Part shown: positions 1 through 11,743 of the stretch, one piece after another
Layout of the letters: each line of letters starts with the position of its first letter
Numbering within the stretch: position 1 is the stretch's first letter
NCBI GenBank assembly: GCA_029204225.1
Contig: CM055109.1
Span: 2,990,147 to 3,054,146, forward strand
DNA: 64,000 nt
Direction: 5' to 3'
Origin: Diphasiastrum complanatum
Taxonomy: Eukaryota; Streptophyta; Lycopodiopsida; Lycopodiales; Lycopodiaceae
Made by a program: the position numbers and the translations under genes
Notes under the pieces: generated by a model
The model's database searches: none
What the model saw: the letters and a program-made list of their open reading frames with translations, nothing else
Told to the model about the DNA's origin: nothing

Positions 1-3000
1 GCACCACAAGCAAAAACCCTTCTAGCTGAATGGGCCAAAGCGGATAAGGAGCCATTAACGCCTGAGCCCATATATTGTGCAGGCTATGATTAAACAAATA
101 ACATCCTCCACATTGGAGAAGCATGGGAAAGTGAGGAACACAACATCACTTTGCCAATCAAACACAAGAGATACGAGGACGAGGCGACAGTGGTAGATGG
201 AAAATGGGGTGTCAATCTAATCTCCACTACTTTATATGAAAAATGGGATCTACAAGGATTGAATCCAGCAAGATTTGCTATCAAGCTAGCAGATCAATCC
301 TGTGTGAAACCAAAAGGTGTAGTTGTCGATATCCCCGTCAAGATAGCAGGCATGCAGTTTGTGATTACTTTTGTAGTCATGGATATACCTGAATCTCCAT
401 CTGTATACCAAGTCTTACTCGAAAGACCATGGTTGAGGACTGCACAAGTAGTACACAACTGGGGTACAGGGAAACTCACCTTCGAGAACAGAGAACAGGC
501 TGTAAGGGTTGATCCAACCACATGGGCGGTGAAACCTATTACACCCGAGGTTGATGACGGATCATCCACGATAGATCATATGATTGATTGCCCAAGTCCA
601 GCCAAGGGAGGTCACTATCATTCAGAGACGGATGTCATGAGATGGACAGATGAACTAGCAACTATTGACTGCCAGGCATGTCAATATGAATCAGATCCAG
701 AACCGAGTACATCTTCACCCAAATGTTACACTATGGACACACCAATCACATTTGGGGTGAATATGATAAACGTAGCATGGCTGTCAGCGGAGCCTATTAG
801 GAACCTAGTGGATGATGATCTAGTCCCTTGGCAACATGCTCTAACTTATAATAAAGAGGTTGAGCTGACTGATGAACAGGTCCTACACCACATGGACCCA
901 GATCGTTATGGAACCAAGAAGGTACCAGCTCAACCACCACAAAAGTCTGCTATGGCAAAAGTCTCAAGGATCGATCCACCCAAGGCACCTGTGAATAAGA
1001 AGAATCAGTTGAAGCAATGCTACAACTAGGTGATCCGATGGATTGACCTACCCAAAGAGATAGTTATAGTACCCAAGAAGAATGGCAAAATGCGGATCTG
1101 TGTGAATATGAAGGCGCTAAATGCAGTCACCAAAAAGGACCATTTTCTTTTACCATTTATGGAAAGTGTCCTCAACAGGGTAGCTGGCACCGAAGCCTAC
1201 AATTTTCTGGACGGCTTCAGTGGCTACAACCAAGTGAAAATAGCCCCCCAGGACCAGCACAAGACAACATTTGCCACGTAATGGAGAACCTATGCCTATA
1301 AAGTGATGCCATTCGGAGTTTGCAATGAACCAAACACTTTCCAGTGAGTCACGCAGACGACATTCAAAGATTATTTGCAAAAATTTTTGGAAATTTTCTT
1401 GGACGATCTGTTCGTGCATGGACTAGATTCAGAACACTTATCCAATTTGGAGAAGGTGTTAGAAAAATGCCGTGACTACCAGATCTCCCTGAATCCAGAA
1501 AAATGTCAATTCTAGGTGAGACATGGCTTGATACTCGGCCATATAGTGTCAAGACATGGGACCGCCACATATCTATCAAAGATCAAGATCATTATTGATC
1601 TACCACCACCGGGGACGATCTGCGAGGTCTACATTTTTATGGGTCATGCTAACTATTATAGGATCTTCATTCTTGATTTTGCGGAGTTAGCCAGATCAAT
1701 CTACAAACTCACAACGGATCCACATTGGAATGAGGAAGCGCTAAAAGCTTTCCAAAAGCTTAAGGATGCATTGGTTTCAGCACCAATCTTACGGCCACCC
1801 AATTGGTCCATTGAGTTTCACGTGCATACGGATGCATCGAAGTATGCAGTTGGAGCAATCTTAACCCAGCCAGGTGAACACAAAAAGGAGTTTCCAATTC
1901 GGTTTGCAAGCCGACAACTCAGTGATACTGAAATGAACTATTCAACCACAGAGCAGGAAGCACTGACAATGATCTATGCGGTTAAGAAATTTTGACATAA
2001 CTTGATGGCCACACATTTTGCTTTTTATACGAACCATTAACCCTTGCTCTATCTCGTTAATAAAACTTGCAACACCGGAAGAATCACCAGATGGGTACTT
2101 CTATTGTTGGAGTTTGATTTTCGGATAGTAGTTCGCAAGGGAAAACAACACTACATGGCAGATCATGTGTCACGAATCAAGAAAAAGGAGATTGCCACCC
2201 AACTCGATGATGAGTTAGCAGATGCTGCCTTATTTTATGTGGACACAATACCAGAATGGGCTGTTGACATTGTTGAATATCTAATGCGTGGCCAACCACA
2301 CAAATCACTACCAAAGGCAGAACATCAGAAATTGATCTTGAAGGCTAGACTTTATCAACTGATTGCCGGCTAGTTGTATCGAAGAGGTCAAGATGGAATT
2401 TTTCGGCAGTGTATTCTTTCTCATGAGACCATCCAGATCATTTCGCTTTCACATGAAGGCATGGGTGGGGGTCATTTTACATCTGACATTACAATTCGTA
2501 AGGTCCTGCAATCAAAATGTTGGTGGCCAACGATTCACAAAGATACGGAGGAATACTTGAAAAAGTGTGATGTGTGCCAAACGACAAAGAGACCAATGAG
2601 ATTGAACTATGACTTACTGCACCCAGTCTTAGCCCAAGCACCATTCGAAAAATGGGGATTGGATTATATTGGTCCAATTCACCCTGCATCAAGGAGTTCT
2701 CAGGCTCGATACATAATCGTAGTCACAGACTACCTCACCAAATGGGTCGAAGTCAAGGCAGTAAGAGTAGCTGATGCTAGGACCACTGCCAAGTTCCTTT
2801 ATGAAAATATCATTGTGCGCTTCGGATGCCCGGTGGAACTAGTTAGTGATCGCAGAAGCCATTTCATCAACGAGACCATCAAGGTCCTGTTGGAGGAATT
2901 CTTCGTGATCCACAGAACCAATACACCTTATTATCCTCGGGGTAATGGGCAAGCAGAATCATCCAATAAGATCCTGTGTAGCGTGCTCATGAAAACAGTT

Positions 3001-3492
3001 GAAGCTAGCAGATCCTATTGGGAACACAAGTTGCATGCTGCACTGTGGGCATTCTGGATAGCATATAAAGGGAGCACTGATCAAACTTCCTTCCAATTGG
3101 TATATGGTCAGGATGCTGTGATGCCAGTTCCTTCATTAAGGATTGCCACCGCGCAACGTCTTAATGAGTCCAAATCTCTATAGCTATGCCACGAAGCTCT
3201 GCATAAACTCTGTGAAACATGCTTACTAGCTGTGCATGCACTGGCAGCTGAAAAGAAAAGATGAAAAGCTTGGCATGATCGCAGATTACAAAAGAAGGAT
3301 CTTCATTCAAGAGATCTGGTCCTGATGTATAAAACCAAGGCGATCAAGGAGAAGTTAAAATTCACTAGCGAAGGTCCTTATAGAATCAAGGAAATTCTTA
3401 ATCATGGAGCCGTGAACTTAGAAAAGCTAGATGGGACGCCATTCGACACACCCATCAATGGTAGCCGGTTGCACAAGTACTGGCCACCATAG
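1..3492 (+). pseudogene. Ty3/gypsy pol relic (protease, RT, RNase H, integrase), 5' end outside the window
   Basis: All domains read in one frame to TAG 3490-3492. A retropepsin-like region lies at about 150-480 (DGK where D-S/G-G is usual, followed by GVNLIS). RT at 1030-1515 has VPKKNGKMRICV and MPFGVCN; the catalytic box is degraded to LDD in FLDDLF. RNase H is near 1820-1990 (HTDASKYAVGAIL). The integrase H2C2 finger is at about 2440-2580 and the core at about 2640-3180, with D in VTDYLTKW, D in VSDRRSHF and E in GQAESSNK. The IN tail runs to SRLHKYWPP. In-frame stops lie at 91, 1027, 1279, 1345, 1513, 1993, 2038, 2371, 3181 and 3262, and I see no frameshift. The family looks like the non-chromodomain Tat/Athila group, consistent with the tRNA-Asp-type primer site downstream. 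Gag is not in the window. Confidence 0.9.
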
Positions 3493-4589
3493 TAAGACAG
3501 ATCCAGATTGGGGGTGGCACTTTACAAAAAACTAATCTACTCATCCATCATAGCTAGATCTAAGGAGATCAAGCCAAATCAAACTAAATCCATCAAGATT
3601 CAGCCAGATCTGGCAAGATCGGAAAAATCCATCAGAATCCAAGGAGGATCCAGATCCCGATAGGATAAAAAAAGAAGCAGATCATCAAATTGACTGATGG
3701 ATCTACTACCAAGAATCCATCAGAACTTTCAGAGAACTACCAACAGTCAAATCAAGCCTAGATAAAGCTGATTACCAGTTTACAAAAGTTAAAAAAAGAA
3801 AATCTTGAGATCTCATTAGAAAACACTCTGAAAGGGCACTTTTTTCATGATTTTTTGAGATCCCATGGGAGATAGCTCTTGAAAATTGGACAGTCACCAA
3901 ATCTGACCTAGATGCATCCATGAAAATCTCTGCGAGAGTTCCTGATGGAGAAATCATCATTTTTTAGTGTATGCGAAAGTTCCCAGAAGCTGAATTTTTA
4001 GAACCCTCGTAGAGCATCAAGATCATCTTACCAGCTCTCGCAAGGTGCCTAAATGGAATCAGAGCAGTAAAATTAGCCTGCCTACATGGTCTGATCTTGA
4101 AAATCCAATCACAAGAACAAGTTGTGCGAGAGATCACTTCCTATGAGAGTTGAACCCTCGCAGACAGTCTGAACCCTCAAGAACCTTTGCATAGCAGTCA
4201 AATCACCTTCTGAACTCTCGCAAACTTCCTAGAGGTCTTAAAATTTTGTAAAGAAGGTGCTTGCCAAAATTTGGGTGGAACTATAAAAAAGAAAAATGAA
4301 TCTCACCTAATACGCACTCAAAATTCCACTATATAAGGGCTGAATTCGAGTCGTTTGTCACCTTTGCTAGCGAAGCTCTGCCGAAATTTACTCTGAAATT
4401 ACCAAGTTCTCCGTTTGCAACCAAACTTCCTACCAGCTATCATCTGATATTACTGAACACCGATCTGCGCTCTGAACTACACTCCTTGTCTTCCAACACT
4501 CGTTATTCTCGGTTTTCTACCGTTTCCACATCTTTTTCCATTCTCCAACGTTTTTCTTACTTTTTTGACCTCTAATCATCACTGCTAGC
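3493..4589 (+). other. Spacer between gypsy pol and the accessory ORF
   Basis: No reading frame is supported here. The stretch from about 3990 to 4220 carries several CTCTCGCA / TGCGAGAG-type words (for example near 4036, 4127, 4152 and 4215). The same word is repeated densely in the leader at 8.2-8.9 kb, which ties the two regions to one element family. The last 260 bases look like a promoter plus a pyrimidine-rich 5' UTR (see TATA box at 4330). Confidence 0.6.
4330..4337 (+). promoter_or_regulatory. Internal TATA box upstream of the accessory ORF
   Basis: TATATAAG in the context CCACTATATAAGGGC is a good plant TATA box. It sits about 260 bases before the ATG at 4590, and the interval is rich in C and T like a plant leader. 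No other gene lies between, so it may have driven the ORF separately from the LTR. The role is inferred from position. Confidence 0.45.
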
Positions 4590-7017
4590 ATGGCCTCCTC
4601 ATCCTCTGAAGACTCTAGTGCCAAACAGGTGATCCAACGTGACATCCCCTAGGCCACACAGAGCTGGCCTCTACCCTCTGACACTCTGATCCAACCATGG
4701 CTACAAACAGCCAGCCCACTTCTAGCGACAATGGGTTTTTACCTGGTGCACTTCCATTCTGAAATTAACATGGGCCTAGCCCTTCACGCTTACGCCACCT
4801 AGGACGAGGACAAGGCTCGTTTCCACTTTGTGTACCAAGGTACCACGTACAAGGTTAGGATTAACGCCGACTCGATGGTCACCATTGGCATTATGTCCGG
4901 TGATCGTCAACCCATCTCCCATCGCCATGCCAAAGCTCTGATCAAACCATTTGTCACCTAAACCACACCAGAAATCCCCATCCAGACTAACAATGGTTAC
5001 CTGATAGAAGCTATCACGGAACCTGTCATTCAGACGGTTGCGCATCTGTTGAATAGCTTTTTGATTATTTCAACATTTCACAAGGACAGAATCTAGTCTA
5101 CACTACTGAGTCAGATAGTGGAATCCTTTCTGGAATTCCCTAACTCCTTTGTTGTGCCATACGACTGGCATAGCTTCCTTATTCGAGAACTAACAAACTC
5201 CATCAAACCCAACAACCATGAGCGAATCGCAGTAGGTTCTCTGTTGTGTAACTTTGCCTGTGCACTTCTCGAGGTGAAAGTACACGGTTTCCAATGCTCA
5301 TCTCTCTTGTCTACCCTTGTGCCACAATGAGGACCTGATAGAAGATAATGACGACAGGATTTCACCAATCGTCGGGGCCGATTCAACACAAGCCCTTGTC
5401 AGTGCTAGTGTACCGGCTGCTCCCACAGACCTAACGACGGTGTACCAAACTCTGGGAAAATACATATTGGATGCGGTAGAAGCCAAAGCTATTTTGGAAA
5501 GTAGGGTACTACACTTGGCGACAAATAATACACAGCTGCGAGCAGATCTCACCAAGCTGCAGCAAGAGCTGATTTTGGCTGAACAACACAAACAAGCAGG
5601 ACACCAGGAGATTGCCAAGCTGTAGCAGAAGGAGGAGGGCCTCAACAAATATATCCAAAGCCTCTCCAACGCGCTGACTGAGGCCTCCACGAAGGTGCGG
5701 GAGCTTCAAGCTGAAGCGTCCCAACGGCTTGCCCCCATCTAGACGCAACTTACCCTTTTGGAAGCAGAGAATACGCGCCTGGGGACAAAGGTCAAAGCCT
5801 TACAAGATGACAAGCTCGTTTGGTTAGTTCAACCTACACCGGACTCAAGGCCGCTTTCTCAATCAGAGATGAATCTTCTACGATGTCAGGTGCAGGTTTA
5901 TAGCCAAACCTTAAACAGCTACCAGACAGAGTTTAACAAGTATCGGACAAGTGCAACACATGAGCTGTCCCAGGCCAAGCAAGCCCTCAAGGCGTGCCAA
6001 AAATTCATGGATGCGAAGGCCCAACCCACCTCTATGGTAATTCCACCGCCACCTAATTTTGACACTGCACATGCTAGTACCAGCCAAGATAAAAGCCAAC
6101 AGGCAGCAGGGGGATCTCAAACAGATCAAGGGTCCGAAGGCCAAGATCAAGGGCAGACAGATACGACTGCTGAGATGCAAGACCAGAGCCAAGGCACATC
6201 ATCCAGAGGTTCGTGCACAATATCTGCCATCCGGGCCTTCCGAAGGCCGAAGTCCGTGGAGGAGAAAATTAATAAATTTTTACTAAAGTATCCCCACGAG
6301 TCATCTTGAGGCGGTTGGCAGATATCGTTTTCTACTCAGACAATCAAGGGCAAAGAACTGCAAGCGTTACCCGCCCTCCAACCACAACCAGAGTGGCAGC
6401 AGCAGTTATTTGAAAGAGACCCTACGACCATCAGGGCCTACGTGACAAGTCCACAACAATTACGGGTGAACGCGCATTTCCTGCCATGTACACGAAGAGC
6501 CAAATGGGTGGAATGCGGCACCCCTCTGGACAAGATCACACTTCATAATTTTAATTGGCCGATCATACCATCGCAATATGGGTGGATGACGGAGGTAGAT
6601 GTCAGAAGGGCTCTCACCACATTCGAAAACCAGTATATCAATTACCCTGATCCCACAGTCCGCGCGACAACCACTTATGCCCAGGACTTAGAACACCTAA
6701 TGAGGATCGAAACTAAATGGGATGATTTTCTTCCCGCAATATTCTTTGATTCTAATAAGGTGCTAGCTTCCGACAAAGTCGAAGATCAGTTGCCAGTCGC
6801 TTGTGTATTCCTTGGAGAACCGAGCTGCATTCCTTGGAGAACCTTGGACGCGCCGATTCCAAGCCTGGATCGATCAAGAATGGCTAACAGGAGTCCACAA
6901 GTCCTTCCACATGCCCAAGGACTTGAAGAAACTGGACCATTTCAACTTCATAAAAGACGTTACGGGTTACTTGATCCACCAGAGGCGGGCAAAGAGGACG
7001 CTATACTAAACTGGTAG
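4590..7017 (+). pseudogene. Accessory ORF downstream of gypsy pol, unknown function, predicted coiled coil
   Basis: I do not recognise this protein. The ATG at 4590 (MASSSSEDSS) opens a frame that runs to 5330 with in-frame TAG/TAA at 4650, 4800, 4959 and 5094. The reading then moves to another frame (about 5317 on) with stops near 5623, 5740 and 6307. Near 6800 a third frame gives the more protein-like C-terminus (rich in W, F and K; ends about 7009). The middle (about 5440-6000) is strongly heptad-like with many L, E, K, Q and A (QLRADLTKLQQELILAEQ), so a coiled coil is likely. A Q/S/T/G-rich linker follows (about 6060-6210). I see no transmembrane segment, zinc finger or RT motif. It sits between pol and the LTR, where several Tat-lineage elements carry an extra ORF. 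Most stops look like CAG/CAA/CGA changed by C-to-T. Confidence 0.65.
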
Positions 7018-7077
7018 AGTGCCGAGGGACCGGCACTACTTCAGGCCGTGGGTCCTATTGGGGTATTCCCAACAGAG

Positions 7078-7866
7078 TGTAAATAAATAAAATCATCCAA
7101 TAAAATGTGTTGCGAGGGCATGGCATCCTGCGTGTATAAGCCCATGGCCCAATGAGCACGCAAATAAAGTTGTAAATAAAATAAACATGACTTGGGCCTT
7201 GGAATTAAAATAAAACTAGAGGCCTAATGTCATTTTTAAACTTAGAGATCACCTTTTAGAGTTGGGTCCAAATTGGGACTCACATGAATCTTGTGATTTC
7301 TAATGTACTTTTTGTGGACCCTTGGATCAAGTTGGGTCCAAGATGAATGGATAGGATCATTGTGAATAATAGTCAATAGGATTGAGGGGCAAGGGCTTCC
7401 CCATTTTATAAAAAGGCACCATTTGTACACTATTTCCATGCTTAATGAGAAGGAGGAAACTCTACCATTTTTGGAAGAAAAGCATCCTCATTTGCTATTC
7501 ACTACTTGCTAATGCTCTTGATTGTGTTTTCCATTGCTTTCTATTTCCATGTTTATTGTTTGCCATACTGAATGCTTTTCCATTAGCAAGCATAAAGAGC
7601 ACTTGAGCTAACCTCCACCCTCACTCTCTTTCTCTCTTCTCTTCTCAACCTCTTCTTTTCTATCCCTTCCCTTCACCCAAATCATGATGAATGTTAGTGT
7701 AGAGGAGTAGAGTTAAAGGAGAGTACTGCTAGTGGTGAGTAGAGTTAAGGGAGAAAGTAGGAAATTAGCTAAAAGTAGCATCTATGCATAGTTAGGTACC
7801 TATCCAGTGATCTAACCCTTGTTGACAGGCGGGAGGGCTATACTACCCGAGATTTTCGACCCTACA
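7078..7866 (+). repeat. Gypsy LTR (3' LTR of the left element and/or 5' LTR of a tandem copy)
   Basis: The right edge is firm: ...CCTACA at 7866, one base, then a tRNA-Asp-type primer site. The left edge is uncertain (TG at 7078 or 7107 are candidates). Inside are TTATAAAAAGG near 7403 and a pyrimidine-rich stretch at 7615-7680. The word GAGGCCTAA-TGTCA near 7213 recurs in the LTR at 63.4 kb and, reversed, at 55.6 kb, so the three LTRs belong to related families. Because pol and the accessory ORF lie to the left and a primer site to the right, the LTR may be shared by two tandem copies. Confidence 0.65.
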
Positions 7867-7867
7867 G

Positions 7868-7885
7868 TGGCGCCGTTGCCGGGGA
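7868..7885 (+). other. Primer binding site, tRNA-Asp type (gypsy)
   Basis: TGGCGCCGTTGCCGGGGA matches the primer site used by plant Tat/Athila gypsy elements, complementary to the 3' end of tRNA-Asp. It follows the LTR end by one base. Degraded or inverted versions occur at 34858 (+) and 55024 (-). Confidence 0.85.
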
Positions 7886-9070
7886 TAGGTTTCCACTAAC
7901 TAGTTTAGCTGCATTTTAGCTATTTTCTTGTTTTTTAGAGTAGTTTAGGTAGATTTTTGGGAATTTAGAGTTAGTCTTCTGTATTTTTTTGTGTTTGGAC
8001 TATTCACAACTAGCGGAGGAGGTATGAGAGGGTAGAGGAGGCCCTAAACAGCCTCTAAGGGCTTGAAACCCAAACCAACCAGCCAAAAAACCCAAAAAAC
8101 ACACCAACCTGTATTTTGGAGAGAAAAAGAACTTAAAATCTCATCAGATTTTTATATCTCCAGAATTATTGAGAGTTAACTTTTGCATGACTGGCAGCAG
8201 CTCCAGGGTACTGTCCCAGACTTGCATAGAAGCCTGCGAGAGTTAGTTCCAAGCAGATTGTAAAAATCAGAGAAAAATCATAAAAAATTCAAAAAACCCT
8301 TGAAAAATTTCAAAAAATTTAAATCTTCATAAGAACTCTCGCAGAGCCCTCTGAAGCTCCATCTCAGTGAGACCAGGACATAGAAAAGCTTGCGAGAGGT
8401 CCCAGTGAAAAAAAAAATGGGAAAGTACCAGTGAACCCTCGTAGATAGCAAAATTTTCAGTTCAAGTGGTCAAGAACTCTCGCAGAGGATTCTGAAGTTC
8501 CATCTCAATGAGACCAGGACACAAAAGAGCTTGCGAGAGTTAGTATGATTGCAATGAGCAGAAAATTGGATTTAAGTGCTAAAAAAATCACTAAAAAGTG
8601 AAGATCCAACAAATCCATCCAGTAAGAACTCTTGCAGACCCTCTCAATCGATTTAGAATGGCAATTTACATCAATGATGAAGCCTGCGAGAGTTAGTGTA
8701 AAGATTTGGTGAAGATCAAGCCAGAAAAATGGTTTTGAACCCTCGTAGACAGTGAAATTTTCCCTTCTTGCGAGAGTTAACTCTCGCAAAGAATTCTATA
8801 GAGAGATTTGACCCAGATCCAGCTACTGTGAACCTTGCGAGAGTTACTTCCAAGAGATCTGAAAGATATCAAGTTTTTTACCTGCAGAAATAGCTAAAGA
8901 ACCCTCGCACAACCAACCCTTGCACAAGATAACCCTCACAAACAAGATCAGTGGAAAGATCTGCATTAGATCCAGCTACTATCAAAACCTCAAATCAATC
9001 AATGCAAGGAGTAAAAAGTTATCAAGGAAAAACCACCGTAAAAGGCCTCAGCCGATTAGATCGATTAGAT
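7886..9070 (+). repeat. Gypsy leader with an array of CTCTCGC / GCGAGAG words
   Basis: This non-coding leader follows the primer site. Nine exact copies of GCGAGAG or its reverse complement lie at 8236, 8336(rc), 8392, 8477(rc), 8533, 8686, 8770, 8781(rc) and 8837, plus decayed versions (CCCTCGTAGA, ACTCTTGCAG). A 66-bp block at 8333-8398 recurs at 8474-8539 with a few changes. A perfect 22-bp palindrome lies at 8768-8789 (half TTGCGAGAGTT). No gag follows; a copia fragment interrupts near 9.07 kb. Confidence 0.6.
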
Positions 9071-9073
9071 CCT

Positions 9074-10951
9074 TGAAGATCCATGGCACTCTACTCAAGC
9101 AAGCAATAGTCCAAGAAGAAGAAATGCTTCAAGGACAATAAGACAAAGGTAGAACAGCCAGTAGCTTTGCAACTACAACAACAATAGCACAGCCAATCAT
9201 TGTCTAAGACCAAGCTATTTTGCAGGTACTGCAAAAGAACCAACCATGATATCAAGGACTGTCACGTCCTCAAGCATAATGAAGCCAAGAAAAAGATGCA
9301 GCAGCAGCAACAAGGCAACTCTAATATAGTCAGAGATTTGCAAGAAGATGAGAGAGCACTAATGGTGCAAGATCAACCCAACAGAAATGCCCATTAATGG
9401 TATCTCGATTCAGGTGTCTCTCAGCACATGATGCCATGCAAAGACCTCTTCTCTACACTCACAACTACAGAATCGAAGTACATCTTCTTTGGTGACTCCA
9501 GTTCACATCAAGTCAAAGGCCAAGGCTCTATTCGACTACAATTCTCTGATGGCATCACTAGATAGCTTAATGGTATACTTTATGTACCCAAATTAACAAA
9601 GAACTTATTGTCTATTAGCAAGATCACTGATCAAGACTATAGAGCCTTGTTTACTGCTAGGCGATGTACTACTTTAGATGAGAACTCAAAGGAAATCCTC
9701 TCTGCTTACAAAGAAGGAAATTTGTACATACTGACTCACGATGTTGCACTTTTTGTGAGTTGTTCAGATGCTAATTTATGGCATCAAAGATTAGAACATC
9801 TAAACATGCGTTCAATCTTGTATATGCATAATAACAAAATGGTCAAGGACATGAATATAAATGCTATTACTATAGCTAATCAATCTGTCTGTGAAAGTTG
9901 CTTACTAGGCAAACAACCTAAAACCAGATTTCCAAGAGGACAGGACAGAAGAGCCAAGTCTATTCTATCACTGATACACAGTGACTTATGTGGTCCTATG
10001 AGTGTACCTTCCTTGGGGTAAGGCTCTATACTTTATTACGTTATTGATGACTACTCCCATTTTACCAGTGTAATGTTAATTAAGAACAAGTCAGAAGTAT
10101 TCAATTGCTTCAAAGAATTCAAGCAATATGCTGAGAATTAGACTAGTCAGAAAATCAAGGCCATACGGTCTGATTCAGGGGGAGAGTACCTATCAAATGA
10201 GATGAAGGACTATCTGTCGTCATGTGGCGTGCACCATCGGTTTACTACAAGCTACACTCCTCAACAAAACGGAGTAGCTGAGCGGAAGAACCACACACTG
10301 TTGGAAGCTGCACGATCCATGACAGCCAATGCCCATTTACCTCAAACATTCTGGGCAGAAGCAATCTCTACAGCCTGCTATCTACAGAACTACTCCAGCA
10401 CTAAAGTAGTTGATTCCAAGACACCGTTTGAAGCCTACTACGGATACAAACTAATCTTGAAACATCTACGTGTTTTCAGATATCTCTGCTATGCACAAGT
10501 GCCATCGGATCTGAGGAAGAAACTAGAACCAGTAAGCTATAAGAACATCTTCATCGGCTACTCAACGTCGCATAAAGCATATCGCATCTATGATGTTGAC
10601 TCAAGTCAGATCTCAGTCAGCCGTGATGTTGTCTTTTTTGAAAACAAGTATTACAATTTCAAGCATAAGCAACCGATACAAGAGTATGCCACAATTGCTC
10701 CACCATCGATCGTTAGGCAACGACCTATGACTGTTCAGACAAAGGAGTTTGTCCCAACAGCTCCGCTTACCATCGATGGGCCTAGACCCATGATTGTTCA
10801 GCCATAAGATGCTATGATCCTAGTCATTCACCATAGAAAATCATCCACTCAAGCACCTGCAGCTCGAAGGTCTACAAGACAACGACAACAACCTGATTGT
10901 TTTGTCCCTCAGACGTTCAAGCTTCCCAACCTGCACTGCTTAAATAGATAG
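9074..10951 (+). pseudogene. Ty1/copia gag(end)-protease-integrase relic
   Basis: One frame (codons starting at 9200, 9608 and 10202 are in phase) is interrupted by stops. In order: a CCHC knuckle CRYCKRTNHDIKDC near 9220-9260; a Q-rich tract; protease WYLDSGVSQHMM near 9398-9430 (G-V where G-A is usual); the integrase HHCC finger (LWHQRLEHLNMRS...CESCLLGK, with H of GH replaced by E) near 9775-9905; and the integrase core with HSDLCGP, RSDSGGEY and the GVAERKN glutamate near 9975, 10165 and 10275. The DVVFFE region and a basic tail (ARRSTRQRQQ) follow. In-frame stops lie near 9170, 9395, 9565, 10019, 10139 and 10805. RT and RNase H are missing: the frame ends at 10949 and unrelated sequence follows. 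Confidence 0.85.
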
Positions 10952-10959
10952 ATACAAAA

Positions 10960-11165
10960 AGTCCGTAGAAAGATTTTCGAATGATTCTCGAAAAGATGCT
11001 AGAAAGTTTCTTGAAAACATGCCAGTAAAGACTCTAGAAAGATTATCAGAAAAATTCCAAAAAATCTTGAAAAATTCTTGAAAGATTTTTTATTGATTCT
11101 TGAAAGATTCTCAATTTTTTTTGGGAAAGAGTCTAAATAAACTCTCGAAAGATTCTCAAAACTTG
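10960..11165. promoter_or_regulatory. Cluster of heat-shock-element-like palindromes
   Basis: Four exact TTCnnGAA palindromes lie at 10985-10992, 11008-11015, 11075-11082 and 11097-11104. Near matches (CTCTAGAA, CTCTCGAA) lie near 11032 and 11142, within a stretch built of GAAAGATTCT-like words. This is the core of a plant heat-shock element. The stretch follows a copia relic and may be part of its LTR, but LTR borders were not found. Low-complexity drift is the alternative. Confidence 0.35.
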
Positions 11166-11743
11166 AAGGACGCGACAGATGAATAAGAAGATTTTAAGAC
11201 AGTTTCTTAGAGCATATTTACGGACATACAACAAACGACTGTAATGCGCTAGAGAGTCTGTCTAACCAGAGAGTAATTCATATAATGTAGTAGAGATCTC
11301 TAGTAGACTCAGAATCACTCAAACTCAATAATGCGGAGAACAGAGATAAGAGAGAATAACCCTCAACACTCTATTCACTTCTTCAACCTCTCACAGATAC
11401 ATAAACTCTTTCTCTCTCGATGATTGAGACTGAAGTGTGTGATCAATATATGTTCTACGGAAAGAACAAACACACCTCTAAAACTACAGGTGCATCGCTC
11501 CCGTGAAAAGGTCTAGCTAACAATTAGGTTGAATCTATGTTCAATCATACCATAACTAAGAGTTAAAATTACTCTAGTTCAACATGTCGATTCATATTTA
11601 GTTGTTTCGCGTAGATGACCTAGTAAAGGCTATCCACGGCAGCGTTTCCCTTCTAGAGGTCTGGCCCTTAAATACAAGGCAAGTCTTTAGGAGATATATT
11701 CTCGAAAAATGACAGGCCTCTTTATGATTTATATTTATCCGGC
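11166..11743. other. LTR-like non-coding stretch, unassigned
   Basis: No coding frame is supported. The AT-rich start, the repeated CTCTTTCTCTCTC and the leader-like CACTTCTTCAACCTCTC near 11380 resemble the R/U5 part of a copia LTR, but no TG...CA borders or partner copy were found. Confidence 0.3.
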
